The notes under the pieces were generated by a model that worked only from the letters and a program-made list of their open reading frames with translations, did not search any database and was not told the DNA's origin. A program made the position numbers and the translations under genes. Shown one piece after another: positions 46,544-55,433 of a DNA stretch of 64,000 nt. How positions within the stretch are numbered: position 1 is the stretch's first letter; each line of letters begins with the position of its first letter. This DNA comes from an uncultured Fodinibius sp. (GTDB lineage Bacteria; Bacteroidota; Rhodothermia; Balneolales; Balneolaceae): assembly GCA_913056455.1 (NCBI GenBank), contig CAJXMJ010000002.1, positions 248,001-312,000 of the forward strand, read 5' to 3'.

Positions 46544-46669
46544 TTAAAGTAATGATTTTAGAAGGATTGGTAAACAACTATTACATCGAATTCAGACCAT
46601 ATCTTTCTAAAAAGGGAACAGTTCCAACTATGGCTACACCAAGTCTGTTTATATCCGGTTACAATTCCT

Positions 46670-46807
46670 CTACGGAACGGGACATAAGCCCATCGCAACC
46701 TGTACAAGGAATGAGCCCACAATCAGTCCGATAGCCGTGACCATAACTACAGATCCCCACGAAAAGCGTGTATCTTCTTCTGTATTATTCCTGAAAAATC
46801 TAATCAT
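46670..46807 (-). CDS. Tiny single-span membrane protein, 45 residues
   Basis: An intact frame starting MIRFFRNNTEEDTRFSWGS, then one hydrophobic span VVMVTAIGLIVGSFLVQVAMG and a CPVP end. It begins 12 bases after the stop of the histidine-methyltransferase gene, so it is probably cotranscribed with it and ends well before the riboswitch. I recognise no family. The polar-then-hydrophobic layout is far from random, which supports a real gene. Confidence 0.55.
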   Translation of the reverse strand: MIRFFRNNTEEDTRFSWGSVVMVTAIGLIVGSFLVQVAMGLCPVP

Positions 46808-46819
46808 ATCACGTCTCTA

Positions 46820-47764
46820 TCATTTCTTTTTCAAATAATGCATTGAAAAATAATTTTTCTCATCTGTCCATACTTTCTCTATCGAATACCAATCAGCAAC
46901 CAACTCTTCAAATTCCTCAAGGCTGTATTTATATGAATTTTCGGTATGAATAGATTCTCCCTCCTCAAACCCAATTTCATGATCTCCGACAGAGACCATC
47001 TGTTTATCTGTTGATACCAAGTGCATTTCAATCCGTCCGGCCCCTTCATTATAAAATGCCTTATGGCGAAATTTTTCGATCTCAAAGTTCGCATCCAGCT
47101 GACGATTAATGTGAGCCAATATATTTTTATTGAACTGAGCTGTAACACCCTGCTGATCGTTATAGGCCGATTCGAGAACATCTATCTCTTTCTTGAGATC
47201 TACACCGATAAGCATTTCTGAGTTTTCACCCGTTATACCGGCGATATTTCTTAAAAGTTCCTGCGCCTCTTGTGGATCAAAATTGCCAATTGTTGACCCC
47301 GGAAAAAATACGACCTGATTTTGACGTGATCCCTCTGTAATTGGTAATTCAAAACGGGATGTATAATCTGCAAAAACAGGGATGATAGATATCTTCGGAT
47401 ATTCCAAACGCAACCGGTTAACGGTTTTCAATAAAAATTCTTCAGAAATATCCACCGGGATATATGTGGAAAGGTATGACAACTCTTCAAGTAAAAACCG
47501 AGTTTTGTAACTGCTTCCACTACCCAGTTCTATCAGCATTACATCTGAACCAATATAGTCTGCAATTTCTTTGATATTTTTTTGCAGAATTTCCTTTTCG
47601 CAGCGAGTTAGATAGTATTCGTCAAGGCGGGTAATCTGTTCAAACAAATCTGATCCCTTCTCGTCATAGAAATACTTGCTGGGAAGCTGTTTTTGAGACT
47701 TTGACAATCCCTCCGCTACCTCTTTCTGCATGAGATTGTCATCAACTGATGAAAAATCTTCCAT
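46820..47764 (-). CDS. egtD: EgtD-type histidine N-alpha-methyltransferase
   Basis: A 314-residue SAM methyltransferase of the Methyltransf_33 family. LIELGSGSSYKTRFLL (78-92) is the EgtD version of motif I, VVFFPGSTIGNF carries the conserved Asn161, and IHTENSYKYSLEEF near the end supplies the substrate-binding Glu. EgtD trimethylates histidine to hercynine, the first step of ergothioneine synthesis. No egtB-type sulfoxide synthase is in the window, so the end product is uncertain. Family is firm; substrate is inferred. Confidence 0.88.
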   Translation of the reverse strand: MEDFSSVDDNLMQKEVAEGLSKSQKQLPSKYFYDEKGSDLFEQITRLDEYYLTRCEKEILQKNIKEIADYIGSDVMLIELGSGSSYKTRFLLEELSYLSTYIPVDISEEFLLKTVNRLRLEYPKISIIPVFADYTSRFELPITEGSRQNQVVFFPGSTIGNFDPQEAQELLRNIAGITGENSEMLIGVDLKKEIDVLESAYNDQQGVTAQFNKNILAHINRQLDANFEIEKFRHKAFYNEGAGRIEMHLVSTDKQMVSVGDHEIGFEEGESIHTENSYKYSLEEFEELVADWYSIEKVWTDEKNYFSMHYLKKK

Positions 47765-47819
47765 ATAAGAACATGAGCATTATAAAACTATTGCACAGCT
47801 AAAACGATAGGTTTGGTCT

Positions 47820-48071
47820 CTATCGTTCTCTATAGAAATAGATTTTTTTATTCGTAGAGTCCTTACCACTCTTGATCTTTACCCCTTTCTTCTGATTATA
47901 TTGATAAACAGCCGTTCGCATGGAATTGACGCTTTTATCATCTTCGTAATCAATCTCGATAGCTTCCCCACCAACTTCAAGTTTGTCAAGTGCATCTAAC
48001 AAAGGCTTAAACTTCGAAGACCTTTTCTTTGAAGTATAAATTTTTTCTCGATCTACAAACTTAATATCCAT
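47820..48071 (-). CDS. Small basic protein, 83 residues, unknown
   Basis: The frame reads MDIKFVDREKIYTSKKRSSK and contains ALDKLEVGGEAIEIDYEDD and NSMRTAVYQYNQKKGVKIK, suggesting a helix followed by a winged-helix-like or beta-hairpin unit. No family is recognised. It lies in an AT-rich patch with the next small gene, upstream of egtD and in the same orientation. Base composition differs from the housekeeping genes, which suggests transfer. Confidence 0.6.
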   Translation of the reverse strand: MDIKFVDREKIYTSKKRSSKFKPLLDALDKLEVGGEAIEIDYEDDKSVNSMRTAVYQYNQKKGVKIKSGKDSTNKKIYFYRER

Positions 48072-48177
48072 ATCAAGTATATTTTTAAACTATTTCAATA
48101 AGCATATATAAAAGATACAATTTAATTTATAAAATAATATAAATACGAACTATATAGACTATATAAACATGCGATAT

Positions 48178-48210
48178 AAAAAAAGCTTGCAGGAAATCCC
48201 TACAAGCTTT
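48178..48210 (-). terminator. Terminator of the 65-residue gene
   Basis: AAAGCTTG and CAAGCTTT pair, with an inner AGG/CCT extension. The A run on the plus strand gives a T run on the minus strand right after the stem, so it acts on the minus transcript. Confidence 0.7.
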
Positions 48211-48240
48211 GGCAAAAATATGATAAAATAAACTTATCTA

Positions 48241-48438
48241 TTATTGAATTTCATAAAATTGTTTATAAACGTAATCCCAAAAATCTGCTAAATTTGAACC
48301 TTTATTATGTGGGTTTTTTGATTTTGTAGATTTCATTGCATCAACACAAGCTTTTTCTTTGGCATCATAATAAGCTTTTAACTGATGCGCAGTGGGGTCC
48401 TCAATCATTTCTTCGAACTTCTCAATTTTCTCAGGCAT
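48241..48438 (-). CDS. Small helical protein, 65 residues, unknown
   Basis: The frame reads MPEKIEKFEEMIEDPTAHQL, with KAYYDAKEKACVDAMKSTKS and a C-terminal LADFWDYVYKQFYEI helix. It is hydrophilic, with no signal or membrane span and no recognised family. It has its own downstream terminator, which supports a real gene. It is AT-rich like its neighbour. Confidence 0.55.
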   Translation of the reverse strand: MPEKIEKFEEMIEDPTAHQLKAYYDAKEKACVDAMKSTKSKNPHNKGSNLADFWDYVYKQFYEIQ

Positions 48439-48825
48439 AAATAAAAAGGCTTTGGTTCTTTTTGTTACATAACGGTAAAAGGGGGCAAAATGTTTCCTCC
48501 CAATTTCTAATAAAGCAGTTTGTCATTGATATTGCAATACCCAGCTGACAAATCTCTTTTGATCATAATATTAATAAGCATCCGCTATTGCTGGCACGCT
48601 CCTGTTAGATTGATCTGGTCCATTTGTTTTTGAAAGTCCAATAGCTCTTGCAAGAGTTTAACATGTAATAAATCATCACTTCGCTCGATGATTTTCATTT
48701 AGATTATTTAATTACTGTTGAAAGTTTTTATCAGATATGCACTTTTATGTCTATAAGACTTATGTACAGAACGAGCATTTACCAAAACTAATCAAGGAAG
48801 GAAGGAGTATTCAAAGGTTATGCTA
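48439..48825. other. AT-rich gap beside tRNA-Val without a clear gene
   Basis: Only short frames are present: a 37-codon minus frame (48585-48698, MKIIERSDDLLHVKLLQELL...) and a 29-codon plus frame (48737-48826). Both are too short to support. No repeat of the tRNA 3' end was found in this stretch, so an integration site is not shown. Confidence 0.4.
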
Positions 48826-48864
48826 AAATAACAAATCCCTGCAAGCTAACCACTTACAGGGATT
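48826..48864 (-). terminator. tRNA-Val terminator
   Basis: AATCCCTG and CAGGGATT pair around a 15-base loop; on the minus strand the stem runs into TTGTTATTTTA. It begins four bases beyond the tRNA. Confidence 0.65.
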
Positions 48865-48868
48865 GAAG

Positions 48869-48942
48869 TGGGCGCTGCAGGATTCGAACCTGCGACTTCT
48901 TCCTTGTAAGGGAAGCACTCTAAACCGCTGAGTTAAGCGCCC
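48869..48942 (-). tRNA. tRNA-Val (anticodon TAC)
   Basis: A 74-nt cloverleaf on the minus strand: acceptor GGGCGCT/AGCGCCC, anticodon stem CTTCC/GGAAG around CTTACAA giving TAC, T arm GCAGG-TTCGAAT-CCTGC and discriminator A. CCA is not encoded. It reads GTA and related valine codons. Confidence 0.96.
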
Positions 48943-48956
48943 GTTTTTAGAGAGCA

Positions 48957-48986
48957 CAAATATACGGATATTCTTTAATCTCGCAA
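48957..48986 (-). promoter_or_regulatory. tRNA-Val promoter
   Basis: On the minus strand TTG, 19 bases, then TATATTTG, an exact Bacteroidota consensus, ending 14 bases before the tRNA. Confidence 0.75.
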
Positions 48987-49123
48987 AACAATTTATTGAA
49001 CCTTTGGCACCAGAAAATTATAATTAGGTTAACAGTGTTAAGTTAATGCTTGACTTACGATTTTGATTCAACCATTTTAGTCGTAAATACATATTCGTTG
49101 GTTCTCATTTCAACATTTTTATT

Positions 49124-50434
49124 ATGGCAGATCAATCAAAAACCCACACTCCTTTTGAAGCGGTAATCATAGATGGCGGACGTATTCCATTTCAACGCTC
49201 GGGCACCGGATACAAAAAACTGATGGCTTACGATTTGGGCCGCATAGCTATTGAAGGACTCATGGGCCGCGCCCCAATTAATGGCGACGATCTTGACCGC
49301 GTGATTATGGGTACGGTTATTCAAGAGGTTAATACCAGCAATGTTGCCCGTGAATCGGCACTGGGGGCCGGCATACCCAACAGCGTGCCGGCACACACCG
49401 TAACGCAGGCTTGCATTTCATCAAATCAGGCTATTACCAGCGCCGTTGAACTTATTCGGTCGGGGCAATCAAAAATTATACTGGCCGGCGGTACCGAAAC
49501 AATGAGCGATATTCCTATTCGGTTTCGCAAAAAGTTTCGTCAAAAGCTGTTGGATGCCCGCAAATATAAGTCACTGAGTGATTTTCTTAAGTTTTTCAAG
49601 GGGCTTCGTCCTTCTCATCTACTGCCTGAAATTCCGTCTATTTCAGAATTTTCAACCGGAGAAACCATGGGCGAAAGTTGTGATAAGATGGCTGCTCGTT
49701 TTGGGATCAGCCGGCAAGACCAGGACGAATATGCGCTTCGCTCCCACCAGCTGGCAGCCAAAGCAACCAACAAAGGCTGGTTGGATGATGAGCTTTTACC
49801 GGCCTCAGTACCTCCCGACTTTGAAACAATAAAACATGACAACACCTTTCGGGAGGATACTTCCATGGAGAAGCTGCAGAAATTGTCCCCCGCATTTATT
49901 AAACCGCATGGCACTATCACGGCCGGGAATTCCTCGGCCTTAACCGACGGAGCTTCAGCTTCTATCATCATGGAAAAACAGGAGGCCTTGGATCGCGGAC
50001 TTAAACCAAAAGCTATTCTTAAGGCTTATACCTATGTAGCCCAAGATCCCGAAGATGAGCTCTTACTCGGCCCAGCCTATGCTACGCCTAAAGTCTTGGA
50101 TATGATGGGGTTGGAGCTTTCGGATATTGACGTTTTTGAATTCCACGAGGCTTTTGCAGGGCAGATCCTGACGGTGCTTAAAGCACTCAATTCTGATACT
50201 TTTGCCAAAAAGAAGCTGGATCGTAACAAAAAAGTAGGCGACATCCCGATGGAGAAGTTTAACTGCTGGGGCGGCTCACTTTCACTGGGCCATCCTTTTG
50301 GGGCAACGGGGACGCGACTGGTGACAACGGCAGCCAATCGCCTGTATCATGAGGACGGCGAACTTGCACTCGTTGCCGCATGCGCTGCGGGCGGACAGGG
50401 TCATGCCATCATCCTTCAACGCTTCGAGGGTTAA
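49124..50434 (+). CDS. fadI: Acetyl-CoA C-acyltransferase (thiolase)
   Basis: Last step of fatty-acid beta-oxidation, cleaving 3-ketoacyl-CoA. The acyl-accepting Cys97 is in TQACISSNQAI; EFHEAFAGQ supplies the His and AACAAGGQGHA the second Cys. A 35-residue insert after residue 135 (FRKKFRQKLLDARKYKSLSDFL) and the length of 436 residues fit the FadI branch rather than the shorter FadA. fadJ follows after 33 bases, forming a two-gene unit. Confidence 0.93.
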   Translation: MADQSKTHTPFEAVIIDGGRIPFQRSGTGYKKLMAYDLGRIAIEGLMGRAPINGDDLDRVIMGTVIQEVNTSNVARESALGAGIPNSVPAHTVTQACISSNQAITSAVELIRSGQSKIILAGGTETMSDIPIRFRKKFRQKLLDARKYKSLSDFLKFFKGLRPSHLLPEIPSISEFSTGETMGESCDKMAARFGISRQDQDEYALRSHQLAAKATNKGWLDDELLPASVPPDFETIKHDNTFREDTSMEKLQKLSPAFIKPHGTITAGNSSALTDGASASIIMEKQEALDRGLKPKAILKAYTYVAQDPEDELLLGPAYATPKVLDMMGLELSDIDVFEFHEAFAGQILTVLKALNSDTFAKKKLDRNKKVGDIPMEKFNCWGGSLSLGHPFGATGTRLVTTAANRLYHEDGELALVAACAAGGQGHAIILQRFEG

Positions 50435-50467
50435 TACCAAGATTTTTAATTACTCAGTCATACTATT

Positions 50468-52591
50468 ATGAGCTATCTAAACACGGAAATTCAAGACAAC
50501 ATCTTAGTTGTAACGCTAGATCAACCCGATTCTAAAGTAAATAAGCTTACCGAGGAACTGATCTCAGAAGTTAAAGACCTGCTCGATAATACGAATCCCA
50601 GCGATATTAACGGCATCGTAATGGTCAGCGGAAAAGAGAACAATTTTATTGCTGGCGCTGATGTTGAAATGCTGAAAAACAAGAAGGCTCCTGAGGAAAT
50701 TGAGGACTTAAGTCAACGCGGAAACCGGTTGCTCCTTCAGCTGGAGAACTATCCCAAACCAGTCGTTGCCGCTATTCACGGCTCATGTCTCGGCGGGGGC
50801 TTGGAAGTGGCCATGGCCTGTAATTATCGGGTGGCCTCCAAGCACTCTGATACGGTCATGGGTCAGCCGGAAGTACAACTGGGACTTTTGCCCGGAGGAG
50901 GTGGAACACAACGACTGCCCCAACTTATTGGCGTACAAAACGCCCTTACCTATATGCTTACCGGCAAAAACATCTACCCGCGCAAGGCTTATAAATTGGG
51001 GTTAGTAGATGAGCTTACCCATCGTGATGCGGTTCTTACCGCGGCCAAAAATGCGGTGGGCAAAATAAACAGCGGAAAGTTTGAGCGCGAGGATAAGCGC
51101 AGTCTTGTACATCAGCTGATGGAGGGCATGAGTCCGTTACGCAAAATCATCTATTCACAGGCGCGAAAACGAGCAAAATCAGAAAGCAAAGGTAACTACC
51201 CTGCCCCCGAAAAAATTATTGACTGCGTACAGGAAGGATATGAAAACGGTATGCAGGCTGGATTAAAACTGGAATCCAAAAACTTTGGCAAACTGGCAGC
51301 AACGCCCGAGTCGGAAGCAATGGTAAACCTCTTTTTTGCCATGCAGAGTGCCAAGAAAAATCCTGACAAAGAGAAGGCCAAAGAGATTCAAAAGATTGGA
51401 GTCTTGGGAGCCGGCCTTATGGGATCCGGAATAGCAGATATAAGTGTTAATAACGAATATCGTGTACTATTAAAAGACCAAGAGGTAGAACAGGCTGCCA
51501 AAGGGAAAAAATCTATCTGGGATGACCTCGACAAAAAACGTAAAAAAAGAATTATCTCTGAGTTTGAGCGCGACCGTATTGCCAGTCATGTAACGCCAAC
51601 AGCTACCTATGACGGATTTGAAAATGTAGGGCTTGTCATTGAGGCCGTCTTTGAAGATCTGGATCTTAAACAATCCATCATCAAAGAGGTAGAAGAGGTT
51701 ACGCCCGATGACTATATATTTGCTTCTAACACCTCTTCGCTGCCAATCAGTAAAATCGCTGAAGCTTCGCGCCGCCCGGAACAAGTCGTAGGCATGCATT
51801 ACTTTTCGCCGGTACCCAAAATGCCGCTCCTCGAAATAATTACGACCGATCAAACCGCTGATTGGGTTACCGCTACTGCACGAGAAGTAGGTATCCAACA
51901 AGGCAAACATGTCATAGTAGTCAATGATGGCCCTGGCTTTTATACAACCCGGATTCTGGCGCCCTTTATGAATGAGGCGCTCATGCTACTCGAGGAAGGT
52001 ATCTCCATAAAAGAACTGGACAACCACATGAAACAGTTTGGGTTTCCCGTTGGTCCGGCAGCTCTGTTTGATGAAGTGGGTATTGACGTAGCAGCACATA
52101 TTACCGAAGTACTTAGCGACCTTTTTGCCGAGCGCGGTGTTCATCCCAGCAAAAAGCCGACAGAACTTTTTGAAGAAGGTTATAAAGGCAAAAAGAACAA
52201 GAAGGGCTTTTATATGTACGAGGATAAAAATGGAAAAACGAAGAAAACCGATCCAAATAAAGATATTTACCAATACTTTGAAGGAAGTGGGCGCAAGTCT
52301 ATAGATAGACAAACAGTGCAACAGCGCATGACGCTCACAATGGTAAACGAGGCAGCCTGGTGCTTGCAAGAAAATATCCTGCAAAATCCTACAGATGGAG
52401 ACCTGGGGGCTGTTCTTGGTCTTGGATTCCCTCCCTTCCTGGGCGGACCATTCCGATATATCGATCGGGAAGGAGCAAGTACAATTATTGAACGATTGGA
52501 AAAGTTTGAACAAGAACATGGCTCGCGATTTACTCCCGCAGATATCTTAAAAGAGTATGCGAAAAATGACAAGAAATTCCATTCGGAATAA
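50468..52591 (+). CDS. fadJ: Multifunctional enoyl-CoA hydratase/3-hydroxyacyl-CoA dehydrogenase
   Basis: Partner of FadI in beta-oxidation. The N-terminal crotonase domain has FIAGADVEML and GSCLGGGLEVAMACNYRVAS with the oxyanion-hole glycines; the dehydrogenase domain begins IGVLGAGLMGSGIADIS (NAD fold, near residue 308) and contains NTSSLPIS and HYFSPVPKMPLLEII with the catalytic His. The C-terminal helical repeats end near residue 700. Total length is 707 residues, as in E. coli FadJ. Confidence 0.95.
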   Translation: MSYLNTEIQDNILVVTLDQPDSKVNKLTEELISEVKDLLDNTNPSDINGIVMVSGKENNFIAGADVEMLKNKKAPEEIEDLSQRGNRLLLQLENYPKPVVAAIHGSCLGGGLEVAMACNYRVASKHSDTVMGQPEVQLGLLPGGGGTQRLPQLIGVQNALTYMLTGKNIYPRKAYKLGLVDELTHRDAVLTAAKNAVGKINSGKFEREDKRSLVHQLMEGMSPLRKIIYSQARKRAKSESKGNYPAPEKIIDCVQEGYENGMQAGLKLESKNFGKLAATPESEAMVNLFFAMQSAKKNPDKEKAKEIQKIGVLGAGLMGSGIADISVNNEYRVLLKDQEVEQAAKGKKSIWDDLDKKRKKRIISEFERDRIASHVTPTATYDGFENVGLVIEAVFEDLDLKQSIIKEVEEVTPDDYIFASNTSSLPISKIAEASRRPEQVVGMHYFSPVPKMPLLEIITTDQTADWVTATAREVGIQQGKHVIVVNDGPGFYTTRILAPFMNEALMLLEEGISIKELDNHMKQFGFPVGPAALFDEVGIDVAAHITEVLSDLFAERGVHPSKKPTELFEEGYKGKKNKKGFYMYEDKNGKTKKTDPNKDIYQYFEGSGRKSIDRQTVQQRMTLTMVNEAAWCLQENILQNPTDGDLGAVLGLGFPPFLGGPFRYIDREGASTIIERLEKFEQEHGSRFTPADILKEYAKNDKKFHSE

Positions 52592-52680
52592 CTTCTCTAT
52601 GATATCGTCTCGGGATAAGAATAGTAGCATGAATCTATATAACCCTATATGACAGACAAGATTTAAGGTATTCCCCAGAA

Positions 52681-52711
52681 TTGGAGCAAGCCGCCAAAAA
52701 TACTATCTTTG
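52681..52711 (+). promoter_or_regulatory. yajC promoter
   Basis: TTG, 20 bases, then TATCTTTG, an exact match to TAnnTTTG. Transcription would start near 52717, about 40 bases ahead of the yajC ATG. Confidence 0.7.
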
Positions 52712-52755
52712 TACACTCTTTTAAATACGTTGATAGTAATTAAATAAGTTATTTC

Positions 52756-53064
52756 ATGTTAAATATCGCACTATTATTAATGGGTTCTCCTGATGGCGGC
52801 GGAGGCTGGTCAAGTCTCATCTTCTTGGGAGCTATTTTTGCCATCTTTTACTTCTTTATCATCCGACCACAAACGAAGCGGCAGAAGGAGCTTCAAGAAA
52901 TGGTTGACAACATTGAAAAAGGAGATAAAATTGTAACTTCTGGTGGAATGATTGCCAAGGTAACCACTGTTGATGAAGATACCGTACTGGCTGAAATTGA
53001 TAAAGGTGTAAAAGCGCGGTTCAAGAAAAGCTCCATTTCGGATGTAAATCCCAATCAAGATTAA
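52756..53064 (+). CDS. yajC: Preprotein translocase subunit YajC
   Basis: A 102-residue single-span membrane protein of the Sec-DF-YajC complex. The membrane helix (LIFLGAIFAIFYFFIIRPQ) is followed by the family signature KRQKELQEMVDNIEKGDKIVTSGGMIAKVT. A glycine-rich GSPDGGGGW segment precedes the helix. ribBA starts 21 bases after it, so the two share a transcript driven by the promoter upstream. Confidence 0.94.
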   Translation: MLNIALLLMGSPDGGGGWSSLIFLGAIFAIFYFFIIRPQTKRQKELQEMVDNIEKGDKIVTSGGMIAKVTTVDEDTVLAEIDKGVKARFKKSSISDVNPNQD

Positions 53065-53085
53065 TTAAGTCTCCAGAATTACATT

Positions 53086-54351
53086 ATGGGCGCAGATATC
53101 AACTTCGATAGTATAGAAGACGCTATCGAAGATATTAAAGAAGGACGCATGGTCATTGTTGCCGACGACGAAGATCGTGAAAACGAAGGCGATTTTGTGA
53201 TGGCGGCAGAAAAGGTGACCCCTGAAGCAATTAACCTTATGGCTAAATATGGCCGTGGACTTATCTGCGTACCCATTACGCGTGAAAAGGCGTACTCCCT
53301 GAACCTTGATTATATGGTAACCGAGGGTGCTGATCCCGACGAAGCCGCATTTACGGTATCGGTCGATCACAAAGAGCTTACCACCACAGGAATCTCTGCT
53401 GGTGACCGCGCTAATACTATCAAGGAAATGATTAAAAAAGATGCCAAACCAGGTGACTTTCGACGTCCGGGTCATATATTCCCGCTTATTGGCACTGAAG
53501 GCGGTGTTTTGCGACGCGCCGGGCATACTGAAGCAGCAATCGACCTGGCTCGACTTGCAGACCTACAACCGGCGGGCATTATCTGTGAAATCATGAAAGA
53601 TAATGGAGCAATGGCGCGATTGCCCGACTTGGTGGAAATTGCTGATGAGTTCAATATGAAACTGATCAGTATTAAAGACTTGATTTCTTACCGCATGCAG
53701 AATGAATCGCTGGTGCGCAAGGTCGTGGATGTGAACCTCCCCACCATTTACGGAGATTTTCAACTCCATGCATTTCAAGAACGACTTACCGGGGATCATC
53801 ATCTCGCGTTGGCCAAAGGAGAATGGGATGAAGAAGATCCGGTATTAGTACGAGTTCACTCTTCATGCATGACCGGAGACATTTTTGGATCTAAACGCTG
53901 TGATTGCGGAGAGCAATTGCATCAGGCACTGCTTCAGGTCGAAGAAGAGGGACGTGGCATTGTCCTATATATGAATCAGGAAGGCCGGGGTATTGGATTA
54001 GTAAATAAGCTTAAGGCATACAAGCTGCAAGAAGAGGGCTTGGATACTGTTGAAGCCAACGAAGCCCTTGGTTTTGAACCTGATGCCCGTGATTATGGCG
54101 TTGGCGCACAAATCCTGCGCAATCTTGGGATATCTAAAATGCGGCTCATGACGAATAATCCCGTCAAGCGTGTCGGCTTAAAAAGTTTTGGACTGGAAAT
54201 GACAGAACGCGTACCCCTCGAGGTCGGTGCTTACCCTGAAAATGTAAAATACCTGAAAACCAAGCGCGACAAGATGGGACATGATCTAAAGCTTGATGAA
54301 TTAGATCCTCACAGCCCTAATTTTATAGACAGTATTGTTACGGAAGAATAG
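53086..54351 (+). CDS. ribBA: Bifunctional DHBP synthase/GTP cyclohydrolase II
   Basis: Carries the two entry reactions of riboflavin synthesis. Residues 1-205 are RibB (DDEDRENEGDFVMAAEKVTPEAIN, then RRPGHIFPL and GHTEAAIDLARLA). Residues 206-405 are RibA, with the zinc cysteines in HSSCMTGDIFGSKRCDCG and the catalytic LYMNQEGRGIGLVNKL and MTNNPVKR segments. Both sets of key residues are intact, so both activities are expected. No FMN riboswitch is visible; expression seems tied to yajC. Confidence 0.96.
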   Translation: MGADINFDSIEDAIEDIKEGRMVIVADDEDRENEGDFVMAAEKVTPEAINLMAKYGRGLICVPITREKAYSLNLDYMVTEGADPDEAAFTVSVDHKELTTTGISAGDRANTIKEMIKKDAKPGDFRRPGHIFPLIGTEGGVLRRAGHTEAAIDLARLADLQPAGIICEIMKDNGAMARLPDLVEIADEFNMKLISIKDLISYRMQNESLVRKVVDVNLPTIYGDFQLHAFQERLTGDHHLALAKGEWDEEDPVLVRVHSSCMTGDIFGSKRCDCGEQLHQALLQVEEEGRGIVLYMNQEGRGIGLVNKLKAYKLQEEGLDTVEANEALGFEPDARDYGVGAQILRNLGISKMRLMTNNPVKRVGLKSFGLEMTERVPLEVGAYPENVKYLKTKRDKMGHDLKLDELDPHSPNFIDSIVTEE

Positions 54352-54413
54352 TATAGTATTAACTGATTTATTCGTATATCAGTTAGTTGACTGATAACCT
54401 CTCTCTTCAAAAA

Positions 54414-55001
54414 CTATCCTTCTACAGGACGCTGAATATCAGCGTTACTTTCTTCGCTTGATTGGTCTTGGCGTTTTGAACCCGAAAGGTTCTCCGGTAC
54501 AATGCGCCTGTGGAATACCAACATAGCAATAATAGCAGTGCTGATAGCAACATCTGCTACATTAAAAATGTACGGAAAAACGGGATAGCCGCTGACCCTG
54601 AGATTAAAGTGAATAAAGTCGATCACATGCCCCTCGAGCAAGCCGCCATAGGATTCAATATATCCCATAATAAGGCGATCAATGATATTTCCTATGGCTC
54701 CGCCAAGGATCAATCCCATACAAAGAAGGTACCCAACCGTAGCCTCTTCTCGATTATAAAGTACGTACGACAGAATAGCGATAGTAGCCAAAATGGCAAT
54801 GCCGCTGATCACTTCTGTTGAAGCCCAGCGCATACCCAGTGCCATGCCCGGATTTTGGGTATAGTTAAAAGTAAGCCAGCCCGGAATAAGATCAGCATAA
54901 TGCCATTGTGGATTAAGGCGAATCCAATGCTTGCTAAGCTGGTCCAAAAAAATCACGATCAGCGCCGGGGCTGACAAGGCTGTTATTTTGCGTGTATCCA
55001 A
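54414..55001 (-). CDS. lspA: Lipoprotein signal peptidase
   Basis: Membrane aspartyl protease that cleaves prolipoproteins, several of which are encoded in this window. Four hydrophobic spans; catalytic aspartates in GNIIDRL and FNVADVAIS; FLDQLSKHW near the N-terminus and TQNPGMALGM between helices are family marks. A charged tail of about 25 residues follows the last helix (195 residues in all). It is the last gene of the ileS-dksA-lspA operon, nine bases after the DksA-like gene. Confidence 0.94.
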   Translation of the reverse strand: MDTRKITALSAPALIVIFLDQLSKHWIRLNPQWHYADLIPGWLTFNYTQNPGMALGMRWASTEVISGIAILATIAILSYVLYNREEATVGYLLCMGLILGGAIGNIIDRLIMGYIESYGGLLEGHVIDFIHFNLRVSGYPVFPYIFNVADVAISTAIIAMLVFHRRIVPENLSGSKRQDQSSEESNADIQRPVEG

Positions 55002-55010
55002 CTGAAAATA

Positions 55011-55418
55011 TTATTTACGCTTGAGTTTTGCATCAATGCTAAGCTGGGTATGGGGCACAGCTTCAAGCCTCCCCTTGGAAATTTTCTTACCCGTTACTTT
55101 GCAAACGCCGTAGGTTTTATTTTCGATCCGCTCTAAGGCATCATCCAGGTAACGAATAAATTTCTTTGTTCTGTTAAAAAGCATGTACGTTTTTTCACGC
55201 TCTTGAGCATCCGTTCCGGCATCAGCCATATGGAACGAGTATGCCGACTCATCGCTCGCATTTTCCATGCTGTCGCGCAAGGTACTTTGAAGCGATTCAA
55301 GCTCTCGCTGAGCCTCTTCACGTTTTTTCAAGATAATTTCTTTGAAATATTCCAGCTCCTCATCTGAATAAGGGGAAACGCGCTCTGTATCTGTATTTTC
55401 ATTTTTTGATGATGCCAT
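55011..55418 (-). CDS. DksA/TraR-family protein without a complete zinc finger
   Basis: A 135-residue protein with the long coiled coil of DksA (FKEIILKKREEAQRELESLQSTL), an acidic tip region and the C-terminal globular motif YGVCKVTGKKISKGRLEAVPH. Of the four zinc cysteines only Cys106 remains; the others are Thr109, Ser127 and Ala130. DksA-type proteins enter the RNA polymerase secondary channel; cysteine-poor forms are frequent in Bacteroidota. It sits between ileS and lspA, 15 and 9 bases from its neighbours. Confidence 0.87.
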   Translation of the reverse strand: MASSKNENTDTERVSPYSDEELEYFKEIILKKREEAQRELESLQSTLRDSMENASDESAYSFHMADAGTDAQEREKTYMLFNRTKKFIRYLDDALERIENKTYGVCKVTGKKISKGRLEAVPHTQLSIDAKLKRK

Positions 55419-55433
55419 AATTAGCTCACTATC

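Noticed and set aside
46552-46734. 60-codon plus-strand frame upstream of the TPP riboswitch
   Set aside because: It overlaps the better-supported 45-residue minus-strand membrane protein and has no coding character.
48737-48826. 29-codon frame starting MHFYVYKTYV, reminiscent of a GIY-YIG nuclease start
   Set aside because: Only the first six residues are suggestive; the rest does not fit and no further homology continues in other frames.
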